From Tillandsia leiboldiana (lineage: Eukaryota; Streptophyta; Magnoliopsida; Poales; Bromeliaceae), in contig CM055076.1 in NCBI GenBank assembly GCA_029204045.2, positions 23,660,743 through 23,724,742 of the forward strand: a stretch of 64,000 bases of DNA, written 5' to 3'. The notes under the pieces were generated by a model. It was not told the origin of the DNA. It was given only the letters and a program-made list of their open reading frames with translations, and did not search any database. The position numbers and the translations under genes were made by a program. Positions 22,365 through 32,321 of this stretch are shown piece after piece. The first letter of the stretch is position 1. Every line of letters begins with the position of its first letter.

Positions 22365-25300
22365 TTAAGACAAGATAAATATAATTGTGTAAATCATACG
22401 CCGGCGTCCTCGTTGCGCTATTTCTGTATTTTGTGGACAAGTGCTCCTATAATGGCCTGCCTGCTTACAAATGGAGCATTTCCCTCGTCGGCCACCCCCC
22501 TCGTCCATTACATTACGAATACGTGTAGATCGTGGACGACCTTTCTTCCTTCGTAAAGGGGGCGGTACAATCGGGGGACCTGGGGGTCGTGGCCAGTGCC
22601 GTCTATCAGGAACAGGATGAAATTGTGGTGCGTACGTCGCACGATAGCAGTCTGTACTATACCAGGGTGAAGTAAAATTCTCGTATGGTAATCTCAATTG
22701 TGATGTACTACAAACTGCTAACACATGCGAGCAAGGTATTCCTGTTAGATATAATTCACAACATGAGCATTCGACATTTGTTCCATTGACGATCACTTTG
22801 TAGTCGAAATGTTCAGTTTGAAATTCAAATTCTGTGAGTCCAAATCTTACAATATTATGTAGCCACGCCGTTTTCATATTTACAGTAATCTGATTTTTGA
22901 CTTTAGGGACAAAAGCGTCCGTCGAATGTTCATCGGCCGCACGACGCTTGCAGAAATAGGTATTAACCTTATAAAAAGTAGACGCAACAAACGCTGTGAT
23001 AGGCAAACCACGAGTGTCCTTAAGAACCCCATTTAAGAATTCAGAAAGATTTGTAGTCAACAATCCAAACCGTCTGCCTCCATCAAATGCTCTTGCCCAG
23101 TACTCTTTATATCTGTCTAGATTATGGACCCACTCCCAAGCATCGTGATCCAACACCTTTAATTCTTCCTTCAGCTGATTATATGCCGTCGGTGTTGCAG
23201 CCTTTCCGATATCCCAGAATTTATTTAACAATATGTCGGTCTTGAAGCGCTTTTTCATGTTTGCTTTCATATGTCGAAGACACCAACGATGCGAGTGCCC
23301 TCGTGCTGGACGATAGATATCAGCAACTATTTCCTTCAATCCAGGAAATCGATCAGATATTAAACAAATTTCTCTATCACGGGTAACATGGTGACGCAAG
23401 TTATGCAAAAACCATTGCCAACTCCCGGCATTCTCTCCCTCACAAATTGCAAATGCCAAAGGATATAATCCATCATTTGCATCTGCAGCCGTCGCTATCA
23501 AAGCATGACCTTCGTATTTGCCGTATAAATGTGTGGCATCAATACTAACCACCGGCCGACAATGTGCGAATCCATAGATCGAAGGTCCAAATGACCAAAA
23601 AACACGACCAAAGGGAAAAATGCCATCAGCGGCCCAGCTATGATCCAGACGCCATAGAGTACCAGGATTAGAAATCTTTACCATTGAAAGATAACGAGGC
23701 AAGTCAGTGTACGATTGCTCCCAGCTCCCGTAAATAATTTGTAATGCTTTACTCTTTGATTGCCAAGCCTTCCAATATGTTATGTCAGTATGGAACTCTG
23801 CTTGCACCATATCTCGAATTTCTTTTGGCCTTAAATTAAGTCTAACTTTTAATATCGGAAGGATCAATTGACATATAAGGGTCGAATTACAGTTACGGTG
23901 CGCCGCATTCAGTATTGGAATTACACATGTGTGTGGACCAGCATATGTTTTTACCCTAAAATATGTCGTATTTTTGGGTACTGAAGCATGTAATCTCCAA
24001 GAACATTCCTCTACTAAGCATTTGACAGTGTAAGTCGTTTTTGTAGATTTCAATACTTTCATTTGTACATTATGCTCAATATGCCACCGGTCTAATGCAT
24101 CCAATAAAGATGGCTTATCTTGAAAGACACGTCCAGCCCAACTCTCGTCGATGCTAGGTCGACCAGTATTGATTTGTCGAATATTAAGATCAGTATGATC
24201 TACAGCATACTGATTCATCCAATCATTATCTGAAAGAAAACGTTCCGGATGATCAATAAATTCATTTTCCTCGTCAGGATTGTCTACGTAATCATTGCTG
24301 ATTTGTGGGTTGTCGATTTGACTGTAAATTGTATTTGCAAGATCATTTAACCATCCATCATGATTTTCATCTATATCTGGAAATGAAACATCCAGTTCGT
24401 CATCCTCACTACTATTCTGATCATCATGAATTGGTGAATCCTCATGATTAACATCACTATCACCACCCCTGTCAACATTATCACCTCCTTCCTCTACATT
24501 AGTATCAAATTCATTAATAGCAGGTGGATTCCAATGTTCATAGGAATTAGATAACCTGCAAATTTGGTAAATCTCAAATTCCAACATTGTCATTAATTTA
24601 AAACTTAACATTTAATTTATATTTATACTTACCCCCAATCAGAAGGTTCTAATTGTAAATGAGACATCCTTGGTTCAATACGGGAGGTCGTGCATTGTTC
24701 GCGTGATGTCGTGGCATGCGTGCGGTGTCCGCGTGAGGTCGTGGCTTGCGTGTGTGTGGTCGTAGGTGCCACACATGTGGTCGTTGGTGGCACACTACTA
24801 AACGAGCAAGGTACAACACTCTCAATAGGGTCATACTCGCTTTCTCAGCAATATATACAATATTTAAGTCCATTTAAAGAATATGCTAAATGACAAAATT
24901 ATTAGGTTGTTGTTCTAACCTTGTCATTCTGACACCACCTTCGTGTGGAATATGTTGATCACTCATTACATTGGCGGAAGGACCCAAATCAATATAATTG
25001 TGGAGCATACTCGTGTAATAACCTTGCGGTTCAAAATTTTTCGACGGTTGTAACTCTTTCTCAATGTATACCGTCGCAACACCATGATGTTGACATAATC
25101 CTATCATTCCCTCCAATGATTCATCATCTAGTACTTCGTGAGCTAAATATCCACTACCGATCGTGGGACAACCAATAGTAAATTTTAAACGAAATTGTTC
25201 TCTTGTACAATTTACTAAACGATACATTCTCGTCTCAAACCTACTATATGTACAATCAGAAGGTATCGCGATTAACTTTTTTTGACCGCCGATATATCGT

Positions 25301-25368
25301 GGACCATTCCCATCGATAACTAACTGTCCATCCCAATGAACACTTATGGGCATGCGATGAGTATCCAT
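22365..25368 (-). CDS. MuDR-type MULE transposase, left arm, 3 exons
   Basis: Exons are 25368-24920, 24845-24633 and 24555-22365. Exon 1 encodes an N-terminal PB1-like region (MDTHRMPISVHWDGQ...). Exon 2 is Thr/Arg/His-rich low-complexity sequence. Exon 3 has an acidic stretch, a MULE N-terminal domain, the catalytic core (VVSIDATHLYGKYEGHALIA; LISDRFPGLKEIV), a SWIM zinc finger (CSCCELYLTGIPCSH) and a CCHC knuckle (CSICKQAGHY...C). The length would be about 950 aa. The ATG is that of MDTHR; an upstream GTG-initiated extension is not needed. Lesion: intron 1 has a good donor (AAG|GTTAGA at 24919-24918), but the acceptor reads CTG (24848-24846) where the right arm has CAG. The next AG two bases on shifts the frame to an early TGA. 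Confidence 0.88.
24845..24848 (-). promoter_or_regulatory. Mutated intron-1 splice acceptor in left transposase
   Basis: The minus strand reads TATATTGCTGAGAAAG. The corresponding right-arm sequence at 26611-26620 is ATTGCAGAGA. The A-to-T change at 24847 removes the in-frame AG. Confidence 0.8.
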
Positions 25369-26094
25369 TTCAACTACAAAACAAAATTTAACCACTTCAA
25401 AATACTACTTTTAACTTTACAGTCGGAGACCGACAGTGAAACCTCTCACTTTGAGCGATCTCACAGTGAGGGGATCGCTCACTGTGACGGTGAAGCTCTC
25501 ACTGTGAGAGATCACTCTGTCACATTGAAGCTCTCTCACTGTGAGAGAGTGATCTTCACTCCCTCACAATGAGTTCACAGTGAGAGAGCTTCATTTTTTG
25601 ATTAGCAAATTGTGAGACTAGCAAATTGTGGAGTTTTTTTTTTTTTTCTTCTTTTTTTTTTGATTTGCTGTACATGGCATGAGACTGTGAGAGAGTGATC
25701 GATCACTCTCTCACAGATCATTCTCTCACTGTGAACTCAGAGAATGATCTGTGAGAGAGTGATCGATCACTCTCTCACAGTCTCATGCCATGTACAGCAA
25801 ATCAAAAAAAAAAGAAAAAAAAAAAAAAACTCCACAATTTGCTAGTCTCACAATTTGCTAATCAAAAATTGAAGCTCTCTCACTGTGAACTCATTGTGAG
25901 GGAGTGAAGATCACTCTCTCACAGTGAGAGAGCTTCAATGTGACAGAGTGATCTCTCACAGTGAGAGCTTCACCGTCACAGTGAGCGATCCCCTCACTGT
26001 GAGATCGCTCAAAGTGAGAGGTTTCACTGTCGGTCTCCGACTGTAAAGTTAAAAGTAGTATTTTGAAGTGGTTAAATTTTGTTTTGTAGTTGAA
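25369..26094. promoter_or_regulatory. Palindromic centre: shared divergent promoter region of the two transposase genes
   Basis: This 726-bp segment is a hairpin centred on 25727-25738 (CACTGTGAACTC). Both arms are dense in CTCTCACTGTGAGAG-type words, themselves palindromic, plus GTGATCGATCAC and a T-run/A-run pair. The two transposase start codons (25368 and 26095) diverge from it, so it must hold both promoters. I do not see an obvious TATA box. The motif array may be a binding platform; that is inference. Confidence 0.7.
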
Positions 26095-29000
26095 ATGGAT
26101 ACTCATCGCATGCCCATAAGTGTTCATTGGGATGGACAGTTAGTTATCGATGGGAATGGTCCACGATATATCGGCGGTCAAAAAAAGTTAATCGCGATAC
26201 CTTCTGATTGTACATATAGTAGGTTTGAGACGAGAATGTATCGTTTAGTAAATTGTACAAGAGAACAATTTCGTTTAAAATTTACTATTGGTTGTCCCAC
26301 GATCGGTAGTGGATATTTAGCTCACGAAGTACTAGATGATGAATCATTGGAGGGAATGATAGGATTATGTCAACATCATGGTGTTGCGACGGTATACATT
26401 GAGAAAGAGTTACAACCGTCGAAAAATTTTGAACCGCAAGGTTATTACACGAGTATGCTCCACAATTATATTGATTTGGGTCCTTCCGCCAATGTAATGA
26501 GTGATCAACATATTCCACACGAAGGTGGTGTCAGAATGACAAGATTAGAACAACAACCTAATAATTTTGTCATTTAGCATATTCTTTAAATGGACTTAAA
26601 TATTGTATATATTGCAGAGAAAGCGAGTATGACCCTATTGAGAGTGTTGTACCTTGCTCGTTTAGTAGTGTGCCACCAACGACCACATGTGTGGCACCTA
26701 CGACCACACACACGCAAGCCACGACCTCACGCGGACACCGCACGCATGCCACGACCTCACGCGGACACACGCAAGCCACGACCTCACGCGGACACCGCAC
26801 GCATGCCACGACATCACGCGAACAATGCACGACCTCTCGTATTGAACCAAGGATGTCTCATTTACAACTAGAACCTTCTGATTGGGGGTAAGTATAAATA
26901 TAAATTAAATGTTAAGTTTTAAATTAATGACAATGTTGGAATTTGAGATTTACCAAATTTGCAGGTTATCTAATTCCTATGAACATTGGAATCCACCTGC
27001 TATTAATGAATTTGATACTAATGTAGAGGAAGGAGGTGATAATGTTGACAGGGGTGGTGATAGTGATGTTAATCATGAGGATTCACCAATCCATGATGAT
27101 CAGAATAGTAGTGAGGATGACGAACTGGATGTTTCATTTCCAGATATAGATGAAAATCATGATGGAGGGTTAAATGATCTTGCAAATACAATTTACAGTC
27201 AAATCGACAACCCACAAATCAGCAATGATTACGTAGACAATCCTGACGAGGAAAATGAATTTATTGATCATCCGGAACGTTTTCTTTCAGATAATGATTG
27301 GATGAATCAGTATGCTGTAGATCATACTGATCTTAATATTCGACAAATCAATACTGGTCGACCTAGCATCGACGAGAGTTGGGCTGGACGTGTCTTTCAA
27401 GATAAGCCATCTTTATTGGATGCATTAGACCGGTGGCATATTGAGCATAATGTACAAATGAAAGTATTGAAATCTACAAAAACGACTTACACTGTCAAAT
27501 GCTTAGTAGAGGAATGTTCTTGGAGATTACATGCTTCAGTACCCAAAAATACGACATATTTTAGGGTAAAAACATATGCTGGTCCACACACATGTGTAAT
27601 TCCAATACTGAATGCGGCGCACCGTAACTGTAATTCGACCCTTATATGTCAATTGATCCTTCCGATATTAAAAGTTAGACTTAATTTAAGGCCAAAAGAA
27701 ATTCGAGATATGGTGCAAGCAGAGTTCCATACTGACATAACATATTGGAAGGCTTGGCAATCAAAGAGTAAAGCATTACAAATTATTTACGGGAGCTGGG
27801 AGCAATCGTACACTGACTTGCCTCGTTACCTTTCAATGGTAAAGATTTCTAATCCTGGTACTCTATGGCGTCTGGATCATAGCTGGGCCGCTGATGGCAT
27901 TTTTCCCTTTGATCGTGTTTTTTGGTCATTTGGACCTTCGATCCATGGATTCGCACATTGTCGGCCGGTGGTTAGTATTGATGCCACACATTTATACGGC
28001 AAATACGAAGGTCATGCTTTGATAGCGACGGCTGCAGATGCAAATGATGGATTATATCCTTTGGCATTTGCAATTTGTGAGGGAGAGAATGCCGGGAGTT
28101 GGCAATGGTTTTTGCATAACTTGCGTCACCATGTTACCCGTGATAGAGAAATTTGTTTAATATCTGATCGATTTCCTGGATTGAAGGAAATAGTTGCTGA
28201 TATCTATCGTCCAGCACGAGGGCACTCGCATCGTTGGTGTCTTCGACATATGAAAGCAAACATGAAAAAGCGCTTCAAGACCGACATATTGTTAAATAAA
28301 TTCTGGGATATCGGAAAGGCTGCAACACCGACGGCATATAATCAGCTGAAGGAAGAATTAAAGGTGTTGGATCACGATGCTTGGGAGTGGGTCCATAATC
28401 TAGACAGATATAAAGAGTACTGGGCAAGAGCATTTGATGGAGGCAGACGGTTTGGATTGTTGACTACAAATCTTTCTGAATTCTTAAATGGGGTTCTTAA
28501 GGACACTCGTGGTTTGCCTATCACAGCGTTTGTTGCGTCTACTTTTTATAAGGTTAATACCTATTTCTGCAAGCGTCGTGCGGCCGATGAACATTCGACG
28601 GACGCTTTTGTCCCTAAAGTCAAAAATCAGATTACTGTAAATATGAAAACGGCGTGGCTACATAATATTGTAAGATTTGGACTCACAGAATTTGAATTTC
28701 AAACTGAACATTTCGACTACAAAGTGATCGTCAATGGAACAAATGTCGAATGCTCATGTTGTGAATTATATCTAACAGGAATACCTTGCTCGCATGTGTT
28801 AGCAGTTTGTAGTACATCACAATTGAGATTACCATACGAGAATTTTACTTCACCCTGGTATAGTACAGACTGCTATCGTGCGACGTACGCACCACAATTT
28901 CATCCTGTTCCTAATAGACGGCACTGGCCACGACCCCCAGGTCCCCCGATTGTACCGCCCCCTTTACGAAGGAAGAAAGGTCGTCCACGATCTACACGTA

Positions 29001-29155
29001 TTCGTAATGTAATGGACGAGGGGGGTGGCCGACGAGGGAAATGCTCCATTTGTAAGCAGGCAGGCCATTATAGGAGCACTTGTCCACAAAATACAGAAAT
29101 AGCGCAACGAGGACGCCGGCGTATGATTTACACAATTATATTTATCTTGTCTTAA
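26095..29155 (+). CDS. MuDR-type MULE transposase, right arm, 3 exons
   Basis: Exons are 26095-26543, 26618-26887 and 26965-29155, for an intended product of about 969 aa. Domain order is as in the left copy: PB1-like N-terminus, repeat-rich linker (TTSRGHRTHATTSRGHTQ...), DDE-type MULE core with SIDATHLYGKYEGHALIATA and LISDRFPGLKEIV, SWIM finger and CCHC knuckle, ending IFILS. Exon 2 is 57 bp longer than in the left arm, a gain of one 19-residue unit. Substitutions against the left copy include Gly/Trp, Asp/Gly, His/Tyr and Asn/Asp. Lesion: the acceptor of intron 1 is intact (ATTGCAG at 26611-26617), but the donor reads AAG|ATTAGA (26544-26545) instead of GT. Nearby GTs at 26525, 26528 and 26530 are all in the wrong phase. 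Unspliced, the first frame stops at 26575-26577. Confidence 0.88.
26541..26546 (+). promoter_or_regulatory. Mutated intron-1 splice donor in right transposase
   Basis: The sequence reads AAGATT; the left arm has AAGGTT at the equivalent place. The G-to-A change is synonymous in the unspliced frame (AGG/AGA Arg) but removes the GT. Confidence 0.8.
26700..26820 (+). repeat. 57-bp coding minisatellite in transposase exon 2
   Basis: A repeat containing CACGACCTCACGCGGACAC encodes TTSRGHRTHA / TTSRGHTQA units. The right arm has one 57-bp unit more than the left, which keeps the reading frame. Confidence 0.85.
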
Positions 29156-29208
29156 TATTTAATTATTTCTATCTATCATGTTACTAATATGTAGATTGCT
29201 AATTGCAG

Positions 29209-31525
29209 ATGGCAGATCACGAGGACGCGGGGCCAGTTGATGGGTCTGTACTGGTAGACCAGCATGGCCATAGGTCGGCCTTTATCAGGACTGAGGTAAG
29301 AGATATAATTTTTTATTTTTTCAAATATTATAAATAAGCTGACTATATTTTATATGTAAGAGCTAACTATAATTTTTTTTGCATTACAGGATTATCGTCC
29401 CGTCCTGTTCGCAGAGCACGGCCGCAAGATGAACCAGTGGGAGCTTGATCATCCAGCGGTAGTCGACCTGCTTCGCCAGTCGGGATTCTACGGGTTATCC
29501 CGACTGCGACGGTTGGTACTGGATCAAGCTCTACTGGGCGCTCTTGCCGAGAGGTGGAGACCGGAGACCCAGACCTTCCATTTCCGCCACGGTGAGATGA
29601 CCGTCACACTCCAGGATGTGGCGGTCATCTCGGGTCTCCGTGTGCATGGTGCACCGGTCTCTGGTTCCACTCTCCACGACTATCCTGCTCTGTGTATGGA
29701 CTTATTGGGGGCGCTACCTGATAACATCCAGAAGTATCAGGTTTCACTTGATTGGTTATATCAAAATTTTCATGATATACCTCTGGATGCCCCCGCCGGA
29801 TTAGTCGCAGCTACCGCCCGTGCTTATATGCTATATCAGATCGGCGGTAGTCTGATGCCAAACCCCAGCGGATACAAAGTTCATCTAAAGTGGCTACCAC
29901 TTTTAGCAGACTTTGATATCTGCGGCGTTTATGCGTGGGGCGCTGCGACACTGGCATATATATATCGGGCACTAGCAGATGCCGCGGTGAACGGGAAGGC
30001 CGAATGCTGTTGTTTTGGTACCCTATTGCAGGTATAAAATCTGATTTCTGGATTTCAGATTTATCTTTATATTGGTAATATATATTAGTTTAATTAATTT
30101 AACCTGTTGGCGTGAATTTACAGATCTGGGCTTGGGACCATCTTCACATCGGCCGACCTACGCGCATCCTAGATCAGCCCGAGATAGTCGATCGACCCCT
30201 GGGTTGCCGGTAAGATATTTTTTTTCATAAAGTAGATTTTTGTATTTCAATTATAAATGCAACTAATATATGTTTTTTATAATCTAGATGGGGCAACACT
30301 GGAGGGCTGCGTTTCGGAACCAATGTCAAGACGTGTGACATTGAGTTCTACAGAGACGAGCTGGATCAGCAGCGAGAGGCGCAGGTATGTAGATGTTTTA
30401 TTAAATACTTTAAGTATGTAGATGTTTTATTCAACACTTTTATATTAACTAATCATTTTGTCGATTAACAGGTTATGTGGATGCCCTACACAGATCAGGT
30501 TATAGAGACATTACCTGATTTCTGTGTGCATGGCTCAGCGGTCTGGCGTGCACGGACAGTCCTGATATGCTTTCATATCGTGGAGATGCACGTGCCAGAC
30601 CGAGTCATGCGGCAGTTCGGTCTTCTGCAGCATATACCTGTCAATGTGGAGTCCATCCCGCGCATCACAAAACGTGGGCGTGCGGATGAGGACTGGATAG
30701 CATTTCATGCTGCCCACATTGAGAGGTGGTCCGAGAGGCTTGATCACATTTTTGATCAAGCCCCGGCTGCTGGTGAGGACCCACTGCAAGCGGCATCCAT
30801 GTACATGCAGTGGTACTGGAGCATTACACGACGATGGATTTCTCATCCAGTACAGCGTCCTCCGCTGACTTTCCACCCTCGTGGGCATGTCGAGAGATCA
30901 CTGGTATTAAAATTTATATATATAAATTTACTATATTCAACTTTCCTCATATAAATTTAATTTTAATTTCTAATTTATAATGCAGGCCGACACACTACGA
31001 CATGTTCAAACCATTGTCGACCAGATAGTGCAGGACCCACCGCCGACTGATATTATTCTTCGGACTTTGAGAGAAATGAGCGGCGATATTCAGATGGTAC
31101 TACAGCATGTACCATCTGAACCTACGGCCAGAGAGGCAGCCCGACCTTTATATGAGGGAGCGACCTCGAGTCATCAGGTACCATTTAGCATAGAATTCAA
31201 ATTAAGTTTTCAAATTCATATTAACAAACTATTTACACTCTTCCAGGTGCCACGATCTCCATCTCCTACCATTCAGGCACCGATGGCATTTCCTTCGACG
31301 TCAGCATCGCTCCCGCCGCCAGTCTCACGGACATCATTTTCATCGACATATTCACGCCGTCGTCCAAGGTCATCATCGCCACATGAGATCGAGCATATTG
31401 CGGAGCAGGATGAGGGTGGTATCATCGACCTTGCTGTTCCCCGTGGGCGAGGGCGAGGGCGAGGGCGAGGGCGTGGACGTGGGCGTGGGCGAGGACGTCG
31501 AGGTCGAGGACGTGCTCAAAATTGA
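29209..31525 (+). CDS. PMD (MAIN-like plant mobile domain) protein, right arm, 7 exons
   Basis: Exons are 29209-29295, 29390-30031, 30124-30209, 30288-30384, 30472-30903, 30986-31177 and 31247-31525, for about 604 aa. Exons 3 and 4 share a codon (2+1); the other junctions are phase 0. Exon 1 encodes MADHEDAGPVDGSVLVDQHG. The PMD core includes WELDHPAVVDLLRQSGFYGL, VAVISGLRVHG, IWAWDHLHIGRP and VMWMPYTDQ. The C-terminus is a (Gly-Arg)n tail that may bind RNA or DNA. The gene follows the transposase by about 50 bp on the same strand, the position where mudrB sits in other MuDR elements. All GT-AG borders are intact. The predicted start directly follows an AG (TTGCAG|ATG), so a 5' untranslated exon or read-through from the transposase transcript is possible. 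Confidence 0.9.
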
Positions 31526-31728
31526 GCTTTTGAGTTCAATTTTTGTAAATTTTATTTTTTGATGTTACTCAAGCCTCATTTATATGCTATGAAATGATTG
31601 TTGGTTGATCAATTGCTGTTTGTGAATGTAGTTTTTACTTTTTCAATGTTATTTGTCAATGTTTGAACTTGTTGTACAAATTTGGGATTTTTTTAAGGTG
31701 ATCTCAAGTACTGGTTGTAGGTGCAGGT

Positions 31729-32191
31729 AAAGGCACTGAGCCAATCAGCGCCTTTAGTGTCACTAAAGGCGCTGATCCGCTCAGCGCCTTTAGTGTTTTA
31801 CACTAAAGGCGCTGATCCATTCAGCGCCTTTAGTGTTTTACACTAAAGGCGCCTTTAGTGTTTTACACTAAAGGCGCCTTTAGTGTTTTACACTAAAGGC
31901 GCTGAGCTACTCAGCGCCTTCAGTGCAGAACACTAAAGACGCTGACTGGCTCAGCGCCGCTACAGGGAATTTTCGCTTGCACTGCGGACTTAGTCAATTT
32001 TCGCGGCGAAAAATGCCCAAGTCCTCGACGCCTTATGTGTACGCTGAAGGCGCTGATTGGTTCAGCGCCTTCACAAGAAATCCTATGAAGGCGCTGAACT
32101 CTTCAGCGCCTTCAACACATGGCATGAAGGCGCTGAGGGGTTCAGCGCCTTCATAGGAATATTGTGAATGCGCTGACCGCTTCAGCGCCTT
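31729..32191. repeat. Right subterminal hairpin array (9 hairpins plus collapsed copies)
   Basis: This is the mirror of the left array with the same GGCGCTGA-N5-TCAGCGCC units. Centres are the complements of those on the left (e.g. CCGCT for AGCGG, GGGGT for ACCCC). At about 31846-31893 two units lack the loop and inner arm, leaving AAAGGCGCCTTTAGTGTTTT repeats. A few arms carry single mismatches (GGCACTGA, GACGCTGA, TGCGCTGA). The array is about 90 bp longer than on the left. Confidence 0.88.
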
Positions 32192-32312
32192 CACGCTGTC
32201 TTCCCTACGTGGCGCCGAGGTGGCAAAAGGAGGGTTAGTTTTACAAAAAAAAATTTCATAGGGTCATTTTGCAAAATAGAGATTTTGGGAGGGTTATTTT
32301 TAAAAAATCCCC

Positions 32313-32321
32313 ATCTCCAGT
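32313..32321. repeat. Right target-site duplication ATCTCCAGT
   Basis: Identical to 19289-19297. On the minus strand it encodes Thr-Gly-Asp of ARPC5 exon 4. Confidence 0.97.

Larger units (their letters stand above)
19298..32312. mobile_element. Giant palindromic (inverted-dimer) Mutator-like element, 13,015 bp
   Basis: The outer ends are GGGGATTTTTTAAAAATAA and its complement, flanked by perfect 9-bp duplications. The left arm (19298-25726) and right arm (25739-32312) are reverse complements down to a 12-nt centre (25727-25738). The right arm is about 145 bp longer, because of a 57-bp minisatellite unit in the transposase and extra subterminal repeats. Amino acid differences I can see between arms number about eight over roughly 1,570 codons, so the arms are nearly identical. 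Each arm encodes a MuDR-type transposase and a PMD protein. No second TIR is present at the centre, so this is one element end plus its mirror image, not two complete elements side by side. The single TSD pair implies that the dimer moved as a unit, or that it formed inside an already inserted element. Confidence 0.95.

Noticed and set aside
19298..32312. The large palindrome as a pure assembly or fold-back read artefact
   Set aside because: The arms differ by several substitutions, a 57-bp coding indel and about 90 bp in the hairpin array, and the two flanks are different halves of one ARPC5 exon with a 9-bp duplication. An artefact would give identical arms and no such flanks.
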